Positions 44,269 to 56,200 of a DNA stretch of 64,000 nucleotides are shown in pieces. The translations under genes were made by a program, and so were the position numbers. The stretch spans positions 3,155,997 through 3,219,996 of the forward strand of contig NW_004955470.1 in NCBI RefSeq assembly GCF_000276665.1. Direction: 5' to 3'. This stretch comes from Chinchilla lanigera. Lineage: Eukaryota > Chordata > Mammalia > Rodentia > Chinchillidae. Under the pieces are notes generated by a model. That model did no database searches. It saw only the letters and a list, made by a program, of their open reading frames with translations, and was not told the DNA's origin. Positions within the stretch are counted from its first letter, which is position 1, and the number at the start of each line of letters is the position of its first letter.

Positions 44269-47200
44269 CTAGGAGAAAGGGACACATGGGATCTGTTGGT
44301 ATGCAGGTGCAGGGGAGTCCTCAGCCTGACAAACCAAGACTCTCCTGAACAATGGTCCTGAGTTGAAGACTAAGCTCCAAGCACTATAACCAGTGTTTGA
44401 GAGGAAGGATACATAGTTCAAGGGAAGAATTACTCTTCTTTTGCCTGAGTGGATTGCATGGAGTCCCCAACCACTCACAGCCCTGAAGACTGAGAAGTCT
44501 TCCTCCTGGCACTCACATTTCTCCCGTGATTTGTGCAAGGGGCTCCTCAGACTGAGCCCAAACCAAGGTTAGGGTTTACCAGGCAATTGTCAATTTGTGG
44601 AGAATTAGTGCAGTAAAGACTCAAAGACTTGTTCAGGGCTAGTAATGGTTGATACATTATGTCAACTTAAGAAAGGAGACTTTAGAAGCTTAACTAAGTG
44701 ACTCAGCAGGGGGCCAGGGTCCTCACTTTGTAAACATCCTGAGCTTGTGGAAGAGGATTGCACAGAGATGGCGTGGGTGGATAGCCTGCCAGCAATACCA
44801 GAGAGGAAAAGAGGCTTGCTCCCCCGTTTTGGCTCTTGCTTTTGCTGTCTTCTACCACCTTGAACTGTTGCCCTGTGCCATGTGCCACCCTGCCTGGGAG
44901 CCAGCTGATTATTAACTTCCACAAACTGTGAACTAAATAAACCTCTCCTTCCTTAATTTTGGGTGTTGGGTATTTTGTCTCAGCAACGACAGAAAAGTAA
45001 CCAAGACAGGGCTTCTCTGTCCCAGGTACATCATTAGGCCCTGGAGATACCTTAGAGAACAAAAAAGCCTTGTATGACCTGCACATAAACAGTTTCACAT
45101 CTGCAAGGAGGACAGACTGGGACCAAAGTACTCACTGAGTGATGAAGGTTATCCCTTTCAGGAAAGCAAAGCAGGGGCTTCACAGAGCAGTTGGCCTTCT
45201 TGGGGGGCCTCGGGGGAGGGCGTCCCCTGAAAAGGCCTGCCTGGGTGAACCAAGGAAGGAAGCAGCATTTACAAAGGCCCACAGCAGCATGAAAGGATGG
45301 AGCAGACAACCAGGAGGTGAAAGGTCAGCAGGAGGAGCAGTAGGTGTGGTAGCGGGGAAGGAGGGAGGAAAGGCAGAAATTCTGAGATACCAGCCCTGCA
45401 GGCAGGTAGTGAGGCACCTGTTCTTTGCTCTTGAGCAATGGGAAGCCACCCTCAGCTGGATCTGCGCTCACGGCAGCAAGACCCATTCTAGCTTTGCTTC
45501 CTATTGCCACTTACTTTTTGATGCAATTCTGAAGTACAGTCCTTTTGAGGCCTTCGTATTGTCACCATCATTCCCACTGAAGGTGGAATCCCTGGTGCCC
45601 ATGTTACCAGTGAGCTTCCAGTCCTGCACATCTTCCCTTTGAGCAGGAAGAGAGAACAGGAACACGGTCAGCACCTCTATCAAAGCCCTTGCATGGCCTT
45701 CCAGTTATGGCCCAGTGGTCACTGTCCAGGCACACAGGACAAAGCCAGATGCCAATGCAGCACTGACAGGTTAAACATGGTCAAGATGTTCTATGTTTGT
45801 TCCACTTCAAAGCCCAAGAGTCACCAAGGGAAACAGGCTACTCACTCTTGGATTCCCACTCCGAGCTCTTGGATCTTCTTCTCTATGGCAGTTTCTATTT
45901 CACTCTTTCCTAATGAATACGCCACAAAGAATGCCTCCAAGATGAATGCTATGAAAATACTGAGAAAGAATAAGAGTAAGGAGGAGGGATTCCCCAGGAT
46001 GACCCAGGACTGCAAAGATAAAACCCTGGCCTTCCCCTTCCAGGAGTAAAGACTCTGACATTTCAGAGTAGAAATAACCCGTGTCACCTGCCAGAGAAAG
46101 GTCACCAGAAGCCCTGTGTAAGACCTGAGGTGCCTCCTAGATGGCCACATGCTCCATCTGGCCCTGGCCACACTGCCTTGGGAACTGGAGCTCTGGCCAT
46201 TTCCCTGGCCACGAATAACAAACTGTCTTTGTCTCTGATAAAGATCCCAGTTCTCTGTCTGTGCAGGACACCAGCCTGTTGGCCTGCGGTGGATGAACTC
46301 TTGGACCCTTCATCATCTCCGTTTGATGACAATGATGATGCAGCCCACAGCTCTCATGGTGCTCATGGACTCCTCAGAGAAGAGGAGAAGAATCCCCATA
46401 GCCTATTCTTGCCCTCTGCCTAGGCTAGTACTGAGTACTTTCTCCCTGAGCCTCTCAGGGCAGCTCTTTTCCTCTGCCTCTATATTTTTCTCAGGATCCT
46501 CTGGTCCCACCCTCTGCCAGAACATCCCCTGAGGCATTCCTGGACCAAAATCACAGGCAGTGGGTGGCCAAAGCAGCACCAGTGTGACTAGGCAGCACTG
46601 TGCTGGTCTGTCACCCCAAAAATCCCAGGCTTGGGGCTCTCAGAGGGAGCAGACCACCAGAAACTCTATGGGAGAGAATCATGGTGGTCACAGGGACTTG
46701 GTCAGTGCAGTTCACACAGGGAACCAAAGAGCTGGGGTAAAAGATTCCAACTGGAAGGAGAAAGTTTTTGAGGGATGCAATGTCTCAGCAGCTTTCAAAT
46801 ACTGAGCTCTCCCATGGAAAAGGGCAAGGACAGGATGGAACCAATGAAGAGAATCTACCAGGAAGCATGTCCATGTCCCACCAAGATCCACTGAGGCACT
46901 TTCCTAACCTACTAGCACCTCCCAGGGCACATTCCCACTCCACCAGGATCCACCAGTAGGAATGTTCTCACCATACCTGAACCCACCAAGGACACATTCT
47001 CATCCTATAAGAATCCAACAAGGACACATCCCCATCCTACTAGGACTCATCAGGGACATGTCCCCACCCTACTAGTACCCACCAAAGACAGTTCCCATTC
47101 CACCCATGGAAGTGCTAAGGACCAGTGCAGAAAGACAAGGGAACTGACACTCTTGGGTACCAACAAGTCCCACAGTTGGATGAGCTGAAGCAGATACGGC

Positions 47201-50200
47201 ATAGCTGATGTGGTGGAAGTGATTCAGTCCTGCGGGGAAGGGCAGAAAGATCACCCAGGACCTTGGATTCCTTCTGAGGCCCTGAGATGTGCATTACACA
47301 CTGAAGTGCAAGACACTGGTGGACACCCAAAGGAACACAAATGTCAACAGAAATGAGGCCCCTCCAGACCCCTCAGTGGGGCAAGGAGACACACACACAG
47401 CCTACCTGAGGGTGGAACAACAGAGGACAGAAGTGCTAGTGGTCAGCCATTCTGAAAAAAAGCCCAGATTTCCCAGGTGGCGGGAAGTTACTCACTTAAC
47501 AATGAGGATGACGACCACAATGTGGAACAAGATGAAGTACAGCTTTGCCGCCTGGTGAGTTACGAGGGCAAAGCCACCTGCAAGGAGTGGGAGGCTAAGG
47601 AACCAGACCTTTGAGAAACTCAGCAAGTTGTGAAGGCATCCTCCTCCTCCTCCTCCCCAAAGTGACTTCTGGTGGGCACCGGGCCACTCGAGGGAGCAGC
47701 AGCAGGCCCTTGTCCGTCCCCTCCCAGAAGGATATCATGCCACTGGTTCACCACTGTGAGCTCCATCAGCACGACGAAGGAAGAGGCCAGGTCGTTGAAG
47801 TTGTTCTTGCAGTACCTGTCTCGGGCAAATGCTGACCCCTTTAGGGCTGGGTTGCCACACACCAGGGCATCAGGTGATGTGAAATTTGGGTCAAAGAACC
47901 GGACTTTGCCATGGAACACTTCCATTCCGATGACAGCAAATGCGTAGTAGACCACCTAGGATGGGAGGTACCCAGGCAGTCACCAAGGGGCGCCCAAAGT
48001 AGAAGACAAGGAGAGTGCAGACCTAGGGAGATCTTCCCAAGGCAGCCACCTCTGTTCTGGGGGGTCCGCAGGAGCACCACCATAATCTCAGGAATGGGCA
48101 CTGACTCCAGCGAAGAGTTCCCAGCAGCCTCAGGAAGAAAGTAGGATGGTGCCACTGCTTTAGAAAATCCTAAATATCTGAGCAGGTGAGCCCTCTGAGA
48201 GGGCTGAGCCCTTACCTGACCTCCCACGGGCCTCTTAACTAAAGCTTACCGGAGTCTAACACTCCCATGCCTTAGGCATATAATACATTTTGAGTGTTCT
48301 TTTTCAAGTTCAAGATTTATTTTAAAAAAAGACAGAAAAGAAAAGGAGGCTTGCTGAGTTGTGAGGAATGAGCCTCTCACTACTGATCTCACATCAAATA
48401 GCAAAGAGGAGCAAGCTACTTACAAAGACAAGCCCGCCAAAGGTCAGCATCGTGGGGCCGATGTTAATCAAAGTTGTCACTATCACCCGGAATCTAGGAT
48501 GAAACAGTTTCTGAGACAAGGCAGAGGAGAAGGTGGGGAGCTAAATGACCCCTGATAGCATGGCAGTTTACTATCCCCTCCCCGGTCCTGCACCTGGGCT
48601 TAGATGCTGGCAGGAGTTGGCCTGAGACTTTGTCAGTATTGGTCCCCGCAACCGCCAAGCTGAGCAACAATGAACTAGCTGTTTCCCCTGCAGTGAAGCA
48701 ATCAGGCTGGACAAACGTTAGAAAGGGAATTACAGGAAACCGCACTGGTGAGATGCACGTGGAGGCTGGAGTGCCTCTTAGCCACCTCTGCTTTTCTCCC
48801 TGTACCTTTTTCTCCACCAGATTTGAGCCTGACTTCAGGCTCTCCTGGAGGCTTAGGTCCAAAACCAAATGCTTTCCAGAGAGGCAAGCCAGCCCCCAGA
48901 TGCGGGAAGGAAGCTGAACTATCAAAACCAAGGCTGGGGTTTATCCAGGCTTTGGGGTCAGATTCTCGGGTGTGCACCCTGTTTCCAACGCTTTCCAGCT
49001 GGGCACCACTGGGGGAGGGGCGTAACGTTTTTGAGCTTCATTGTCTTCACCGGTAAACCAGGGATAGGAAAGTCCCCGTATCAAGGGCTGGTGGTGGGGT
49101 TTAGTAAGGGAATGGGTAGCACGCTAGAATTAGCATTAGCCACCATATTTTGCAGTTGCCATGCAACCAGGCACAGTTCAGGGCCCAAAGTGACCATCAG
49201 ATTCCCTCAAGGAGCTGACATCTTAGTTCCCTTTACCCATATACACTGGCTCCTCTCCCCTCCCATGCTTCCCCCAGAGAACTCCAGGTCCTCCATAGGA
49301 GCTACATTCTCAGTTCGTGGTTAAGGCCGAAGCAGGGAGCTCTGCCCTAAGTGAAGCTATTGTACCTCACTTTGTCTGTACCTCTCAATGCTGATGATGA
49401 CCCTTAGAAGCCGAAGTATCCTCAATATCAAGACAATGTCCAGGATCTGCCGACTGTTGTATTTTCTTGCTAGGGAAAGAACACAATCCTTTAACACTGC
49501 ATTTTCTCAGGATCTCTGGCTTTCCCCTTTTATTCAATGGGACCTGCAATTCTATAGATCCTGGAGAACCAGGAAGCTTCATTTCAGTAACAGAACAACG
49601 GGGGCTGGGGATGTAGCTCAGTGTCAGAGCACATGCTTAGCATGCACAAGGCCCTGGGTTGGTTGGATCTCCAAATTAAAATAGCTAGATAATGTCTCTG
49701 AGCTATAAGGAAGTAGGTGCTACCCTGAATCCCAGACCACCTCTGCAAGGCAAAGCCCAGCCAGGTAGTGCAGAGGTTGAGCCTTCCCTCCACCCCAGTG
49801 TCCAGAGCTGTAGAACCATGTGTGCAGGTGTGGACTTCATCCTCAAGCAGTGACTGTGGATCCAGTTGTACAGAACACACTGCAACAGGCCTTTGTTTCC
49901 TGAGAATTCATCTCATAACATTCAGAAGCTATACCATGTCCACTAATCCTACCCACTGTCAACAGGAAGGAGCAGGTATGCAGTTGGGGGAGGGTAGAGC
50001 CAGAAGAGGTTAGAGACAAGAAGGTGGTGGGCAGGGAGAATGCAAAATTGCTGCTACAGTTGGAAGCCCGTGGGAGGCCATGCCGGCAGAAGGTCAGCCC
50101 TGAGACGGGCCCAATTTCGGAGACATGACCAGGTAAGTATTTGGGTGATGCCCTCCTACAAACGAAATCTCTAAAATGCTGCACAGCTAAACAAACAAAC

Positions 50201-53200
50201 AAACAAAAGCCACCATCCTTCTCAAGAACTTGGAACTTCCTTAATGATTCCCTGGTGGTCCCACTCCCAGGCCTCTACATCTTAGTTCATGTTGGATATT
50301 CAACAAAACTACTAATCGGATACTCATCCTGGCAGGTGGTGAAGCCAAGAGCTGGGGGCACTGACCTGACTGAACGGTGGCATTGGCCGTGGTGGCCACC
50401 AGAGCTGCAATGATGATCAGCGTGTCAAACCTAACGAAGCAAAATCAAAGTCATTAGCAGTCTAGGAAAGACCGGTCAATCTCAGGGTATATGGGCTCCA
50501 GGAAAACTTTGTATCTGGTATCTTATGCAAAGCAATGATCCAGCCAAAAACTGATTTCTGAAATTTTTTGGAAGGTGACTATGAGGACAAACACATTATG
50601 TTTGGACAACCCAATTTTCATCCACTAGATGTTCGGAAGGATTGTCCAAAGGAATTTGTAGGAATCAGCTAATTCACATCACTATGTCCTCCATGGTAAG
50701 TCTGCACTTGTAAGAATACTTGATCCATTTTCAGAATACATTGTTGATACTAATTTTATTAAATGCATTGTGACTTGTTAATCGAAGATGAAATTCATCA
50801 CCTCATGACGTTTCACTCTAACAATGGTGTCAAAGAACAAGAAGATACTGGGCAGTACTGGCCAGTTCCCCTTCGGCCACATGCACTTTGCATCAAGTTT
50901 CCAGCCCACAGACCGGTGATCCCAGAGATCCAGCCCTCACGGGCAGTGCAGAACTTCAGGCCTTTGACTTGTACCTTTGTGGCTGAGGTTTCTGACCAGG
51001 AGAGAAGGGAGGGGCCGAGAAAGTTATGGAAGGAATTGCCTCCTTCAATTGACTATTTGAAGACTTTGGCAGTAGAAATACACCTTTGGTCTTTAGCTTT
51101 GGCTCAGAGTTCCCAGCCAGAACTCCTAAAATCCTTGCCATTTTGACACTAACTCTAGGTAGACAGTGTCAGAGTTGAATCAAATTATAGAACATCTAGT
51201 TAAAACAATTGGCTGGTGTCAGGAAAAATCTTACATTTGGTGTCAAAAATGTTACAAAAGTGGAGAAAAACATTTTACTGTCTTTTTTTCTTTTTTCCTT
51301 TTTAGTTTTTTGTTTTGATGTTGTTTGGTTTAGTTGGTTTGCTTGCTTGCTTGCTTGCTTGCTTTGGTTTTGGGGGACTGGACCCAGGGCCTTTGCACTG
51401 AGCTCTCTGCACCCAGCATCGTCTTTAATATTTTATTTGGAGACAGGGTTTCACTTAGTTGCCCAGGCTGTGCTCAAACATGGGCTCATTCGGCCTGAGC
51501 TTTCCAGAGTGTTGGGATTATAGGTAGGTGCTACCACACTTGGTTGTTCTCCTGGTATTTTGTTTTGTTTTGTTTTTTGCTACTGGAGGCTGAACACAGG
51601 GCCTTTGTCCTGAGCTGCATCTCAAACTCTTATTTTTTACTTTGAGACGAAGTCCCACTAAGGCACTAATTTGCCCAGGTTGGACTCCAACTTGTGATCC
51701 TCCTGCTTCAACTTCCCAGAGGACTGGGATTATAGGTACAGGCCACCATGCCTGACTTGTTTTCCTCTTTTTTTAAAGATCCTTACCAAGTCAAACATCC
51801 CATGGTCTGTGATTCTAATTTGAGCTACAGTCAGTCTCAGCTTACATCATAAATAACAGCTTTCACTGAACCAGATGTTCCTTGTCCCCAAGATCTCATT
51901 ATAAAATGCCTCAAAACGAGGCAGATGGAGCTTGGAGACTGCCGCCATACGCCCACAACTGTGACAGGAAGGCCCCTCTTGTGCCCCCCAGCCACCTCTC
52001 TCTTCCCCAGGACACCACTCACCAGTTCCAGAACTGCTTCCTCCCAAAATAGGCTCTGGGCTCATACGTGTACAGTTTCAGGAGGATCTCAATAATATAG
52101 AGAGCGAGGAAAAGCCATTCTGCATAGGAAATGAAGGGGTGTTTCTCGTCCAGAGCAATAAATATGGCATTGATTAGAATGATGACATCATACGCCCAGA
52201 CAAAAACCCTGGAAGGAAAGGAAATAAAAGAGATCCTGTCACCCACATTTCAGTAAAAGGCACATGAGTCTGTTCAGGGACCCACCAGGCCAGTTCATTT
52301 CCTGACAACATCATGAGTCCTGGATCTGCCCAGCACATGCATGCGCGCACACGCGCACGCACACACACACACACACACAGTCCTCATCTATGGAGGTTCC
52401 AGCACAGCTAAGCCTTGAAATTCACCTGCCTCCCATAACCCTTGGTGCAGCCCTTCTCTCCAAGAGAAAAGGAGGACTGAGTGAGGGGAGAGGAGAGAAG
52501 AGTCTGCCCAGGTTCCCTTGGGGTCAGCACCTGATCATATGAAAGCCTAGAAAGAATCAGTGGCAGGGAAAAGATCTTGGTCAACACAGAGGACGGTCCC
52601 GGAAAATGCACATCCTCAACTAAGAAAGCTTCTGAAAGCCCCTTCACCCCTCAGGCACACCAGCCTCCCAAGGGACTGGCTGTCCATCTTCCTCACCAAG
52701 CTGGGACAGAAAGTGGGTAAACAAAACATGACAGCAGCGTCTTGACTTGACTACAGTCCTAGACCAGGCTGCCGTCGGTGGCTCATGTGCCATCCTTTGT
52801 GCCCCAGGGATCCTTGCCAGGAGCACGGCTACGGGAAGGCAGAGGAGGGGCCACCCCAGGGTCCACTGTGATGCTGCAGACCCAGGGCCCAGCACGCTGG
52901 GAAGAGACAGGCACAGCGACTCCCCCTGCATGAAGCACAACAGTAGTTCAACTTCGGGATTAACATAAAGGTGGGTAAATAACAAATACAGGCAGCTAAA
53001 GGAGATACTTACCTGTATCATGAGCTTCTGAGCTGTCCACTTTTGTTGTTGCTCTTTTTGGTTTTTGATACAGTCTCGCTATGCAGTCTAAGCTGGCCTT
53101 GAACTCATTATGTAGCCCAGGCTGGCCTTGAATTCATGGCAGTCCTCCCACCTCAGCCTCACGAGTGCTGAGATTACAGGCATGCAGCACCGTACCCAGT

Positions 53201-56200
53201 CCCGTTCACTTTTTTTAAACATTAAATGCAAAAAAAAAAAAAAAAAGCAAATGGCCACTGTGGCTAGAATGAGCCTCAGCTGATGGGGCACTGCAGGACC
53301 ACATATTAAAAAGAAAGAAGGTCTCAAACCAGGATAAAAGGCTGTTTCCAGAAGCCGCCTGTCTGTTTGAAAGTAAAAGAATGAACTAGTCTCCTTAACA
53401 ATCTTTCCAGCAAAGCTAACTCATGAATTCTGACCATATACTTCTCAAAGCCAAAGTGTCATGTTTGATATCAATTTCATATTTATTCTGGTAAGGCTGG
53501 AATCTCCTAAATTCAGCGTGGTCAGCTTCCCTGGCTCAGAGTGCATCTAGTCTGCAGTCCTTGAGCCTCTTAGGAAACATCCCCGAAGGAAGCATAACCT
53601 ACAAGCCTGTCCTTGTAGCTAGGGCCAAACACAGTGTGTCCAGAACCCTTTCCATGCCTCCCTTAAAAACCACAAGCAGTGAGCAGGCTGTGGATGAGAC
53701 ACGCTCAGTCCAGACAGCAGGAACAGAATCTTCTCTCTGCAGAGCAGCTGGGGAGGAAAGCGTCCCGCCCATCTCACTTGCCTGTGCCGCACCACTCTCT
53801 GGACCAAGAGGCTCAGGGACGACTGGTAGACCCTTGGCACCCAGGCTTCCAGCGGGTGTCTCCTGAGGTTGACGGTGACCACCTGGATGTTGAGGAGGTC
53901 AGCCAGGCGGAGAAAGTTCATTTTGTCTGCAATGAGAAAATAACCCCAGCACCCATGGCCACGGTGACACTAAGGTCTAGAGGGTAAAGCCAAGTCAGGG
54001 AAGACTCAGCTCTGCATTTTACAGTCAAAACACTAAATCCCCCTCCAAAGAATGAAGGCTCGAGGCCAAAGAGCCAGTGAGGGCAGAGTCAGGTGATCCC
54101 CAGGCCTCCCACCCGCCCTCACACAGACCCTCAGCCACTGCGAGGTAGCACTGTGGGATTCTGCTGATTTACACATACACCACCTCACTCCTTGCCCTCC
54201 GCTGTGTTCCTCTACGTGTGATCCATCGTGGCTTCCAAGGCCCGCCCTGTCCCAGCTTTTCAACCTCGGCTCACTTTCCCTCCTTCTCTTCAAAGCCTTT
54301 GAACACGAAATCCACACCCTTCTGTTCGAGCTGCTACCTTCTGCTCTGCCCACCCCCTTTCCCTGTCACCTTCCCAGGGACTCAAACCCACAGCATCCAC
54401 AGGAGCTCACCCACCACCCAGGCCAAAGTACAGTAGGTGCTTTCCTGAGCCACCAGGCCCCTCCCAGTTGCAGAACTGCTGGTTTTCAGACCTGCTGGAT
54501 TCTCCCTGGGGACCAGCAGGCTATTCCCAGCCACTCCAGGGAACTGTCCCACCAGCCAGGGCACAAGGCCAGCTCCCAAAACCATTACGTATGAACTGTG
54601 GGTAACAACACATAACTAAAGAAATATCACATCCACAAATGAAATCAGAATGCACAAACACTGTTGCTACTTCTTTGAAAACTAAATTGAATGTTTCCAA
54701 AACTCTAAAGAAAGCCGCTGAAATACACTACTGCTGCAAATCAAGACAACTGTGAAAGACTGGGGCAGAAGTTTTGAACGTGGAGGAAACTTCTCACTTA
54801 GGGTTCATGGAAGCTTCCCAGGTCTCCACTTCTGTTGTCAGAAATAAGCAAAGAACCATGGGTGCACACCTGGCAGGTTTGCTTTATGGTGTGGTTTGTG
54901 CAAGAAAGAGGTTGAAAAGCTGCCCGCAGACACCCAGCAAGGAAAAGGCCCTGGCCTTGTCAGAGTGTGGCCTGACTCAGACAAGTCCTGAGTGGCATGA
55001 AACACTCAGATTGCTGTCTTCCACTAATGCCATACAGTTCCAGGAACATGAATGAGCATGAGTCCATCAAGTTGGGTGAAAAACACACTTAGATATATTA
55101 GAAGCTGTTGAGATTCCAGGTCTTTAGAGTTAGAAGAAAAACACACCTACACATCTTGATAGCCAAACATAAAACCCACAAGTCTTTAAAGTTAGAAGAA
55201 AAACACACCTACACATCTTGATAACCAAACATGAAACCCACTTGGGTAGAGGGCAGCCTCGGAGAATTGGGTGACACACACAACAGGATCCAGGGACCTG
55301 GGTCACATGAGTCCCACAATGCAGGATATGGAGACACCATGACAACCCTAACTAGGATTCAAGGTGACCTACCAGGGTCACTGCCAGGAATCCAGCCAAC
55401 ATCCGTGGCCACTAAATAACCTCAGATCAACAGAGAATCCATCAGTCTCCCTGGATTCACAACTTTTAACTCAGGAGATTCAAAGATCAAAGAAAATCAA
55501 GACCATAGTAGTTCTGTGTGAGGAAGGAGTCTGTACCCATCTGCTGCTTGAGGTTGTAGTTTGGGCATCAGTGAGCTCTTTGAATAAAAAACCCAAGAGT
55601 TAGTATGTTAGGCTGTGAGGGCCGTGTCACAATGATTCACTTCTGCCATTCTGCACGGAAGCAGGCACTGACGGCACACAATGAATGTGATCATGGTGCA
55701 GGAAAACGCAACTTAGGAAAACAGACAGGGAGCCGTATCAGACCCAGGGGCTACATCAGCCACCCCTTTATGTAGATGCCATAGTATTTGCCTCATAATC
55801 TCTGTTAAAAAATTATAAACCATGCAATGTATACATGTATTAAAACATCACATGGTACCCCACACATGTGCATAATTTTTATGTTTTATGTGACTACTGT
55901 CATGTAAGAAATGGTTTTTTTCAAAGATTTGAAACCACAAAAAAACAAGTATCACTAAGGAAAAATAATACTTATGCAGTACTGGATTATTTGTCTTTCT
56001 ATACTTATGAGTTTTATGATTCTTAGGCTATCACTAGACCTAGGTTTCAGCACTTCCAGTATTAACAGAATTCCAGTGTGTGACAGGCTTAGAATCCACC
56101 TGTCCTTGTAACTGCTGGCCAAGGGGGACACGAGAAGTCTCCTGGATATGCTGCCATCCCCTGCCTGCAGAGATGAGACCACTGTGAAGTGTGGAATCCT

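Noticed and set aside
45180..45500. Frames on both strands around 45.2-45.5 kb
   Set aside because: They lie in the intron between TPCN3 exons n and o, are proline-rich and GC-driven, and have no homology I can name.
46878..47100. CRISPR-like repeat array
   Set aside because: Units are contiguous and degenerate with no spacers, in a mammalian intron; a minisatellite.
47620..47723. Frame continuing past TPCN3 exon k (GGDGQGPAAAPSS and onward)
   Set aside because: Low-complexity read-through into the intron, unlike any TPC. Kept only as a possible short extension because the normal donor is missing.
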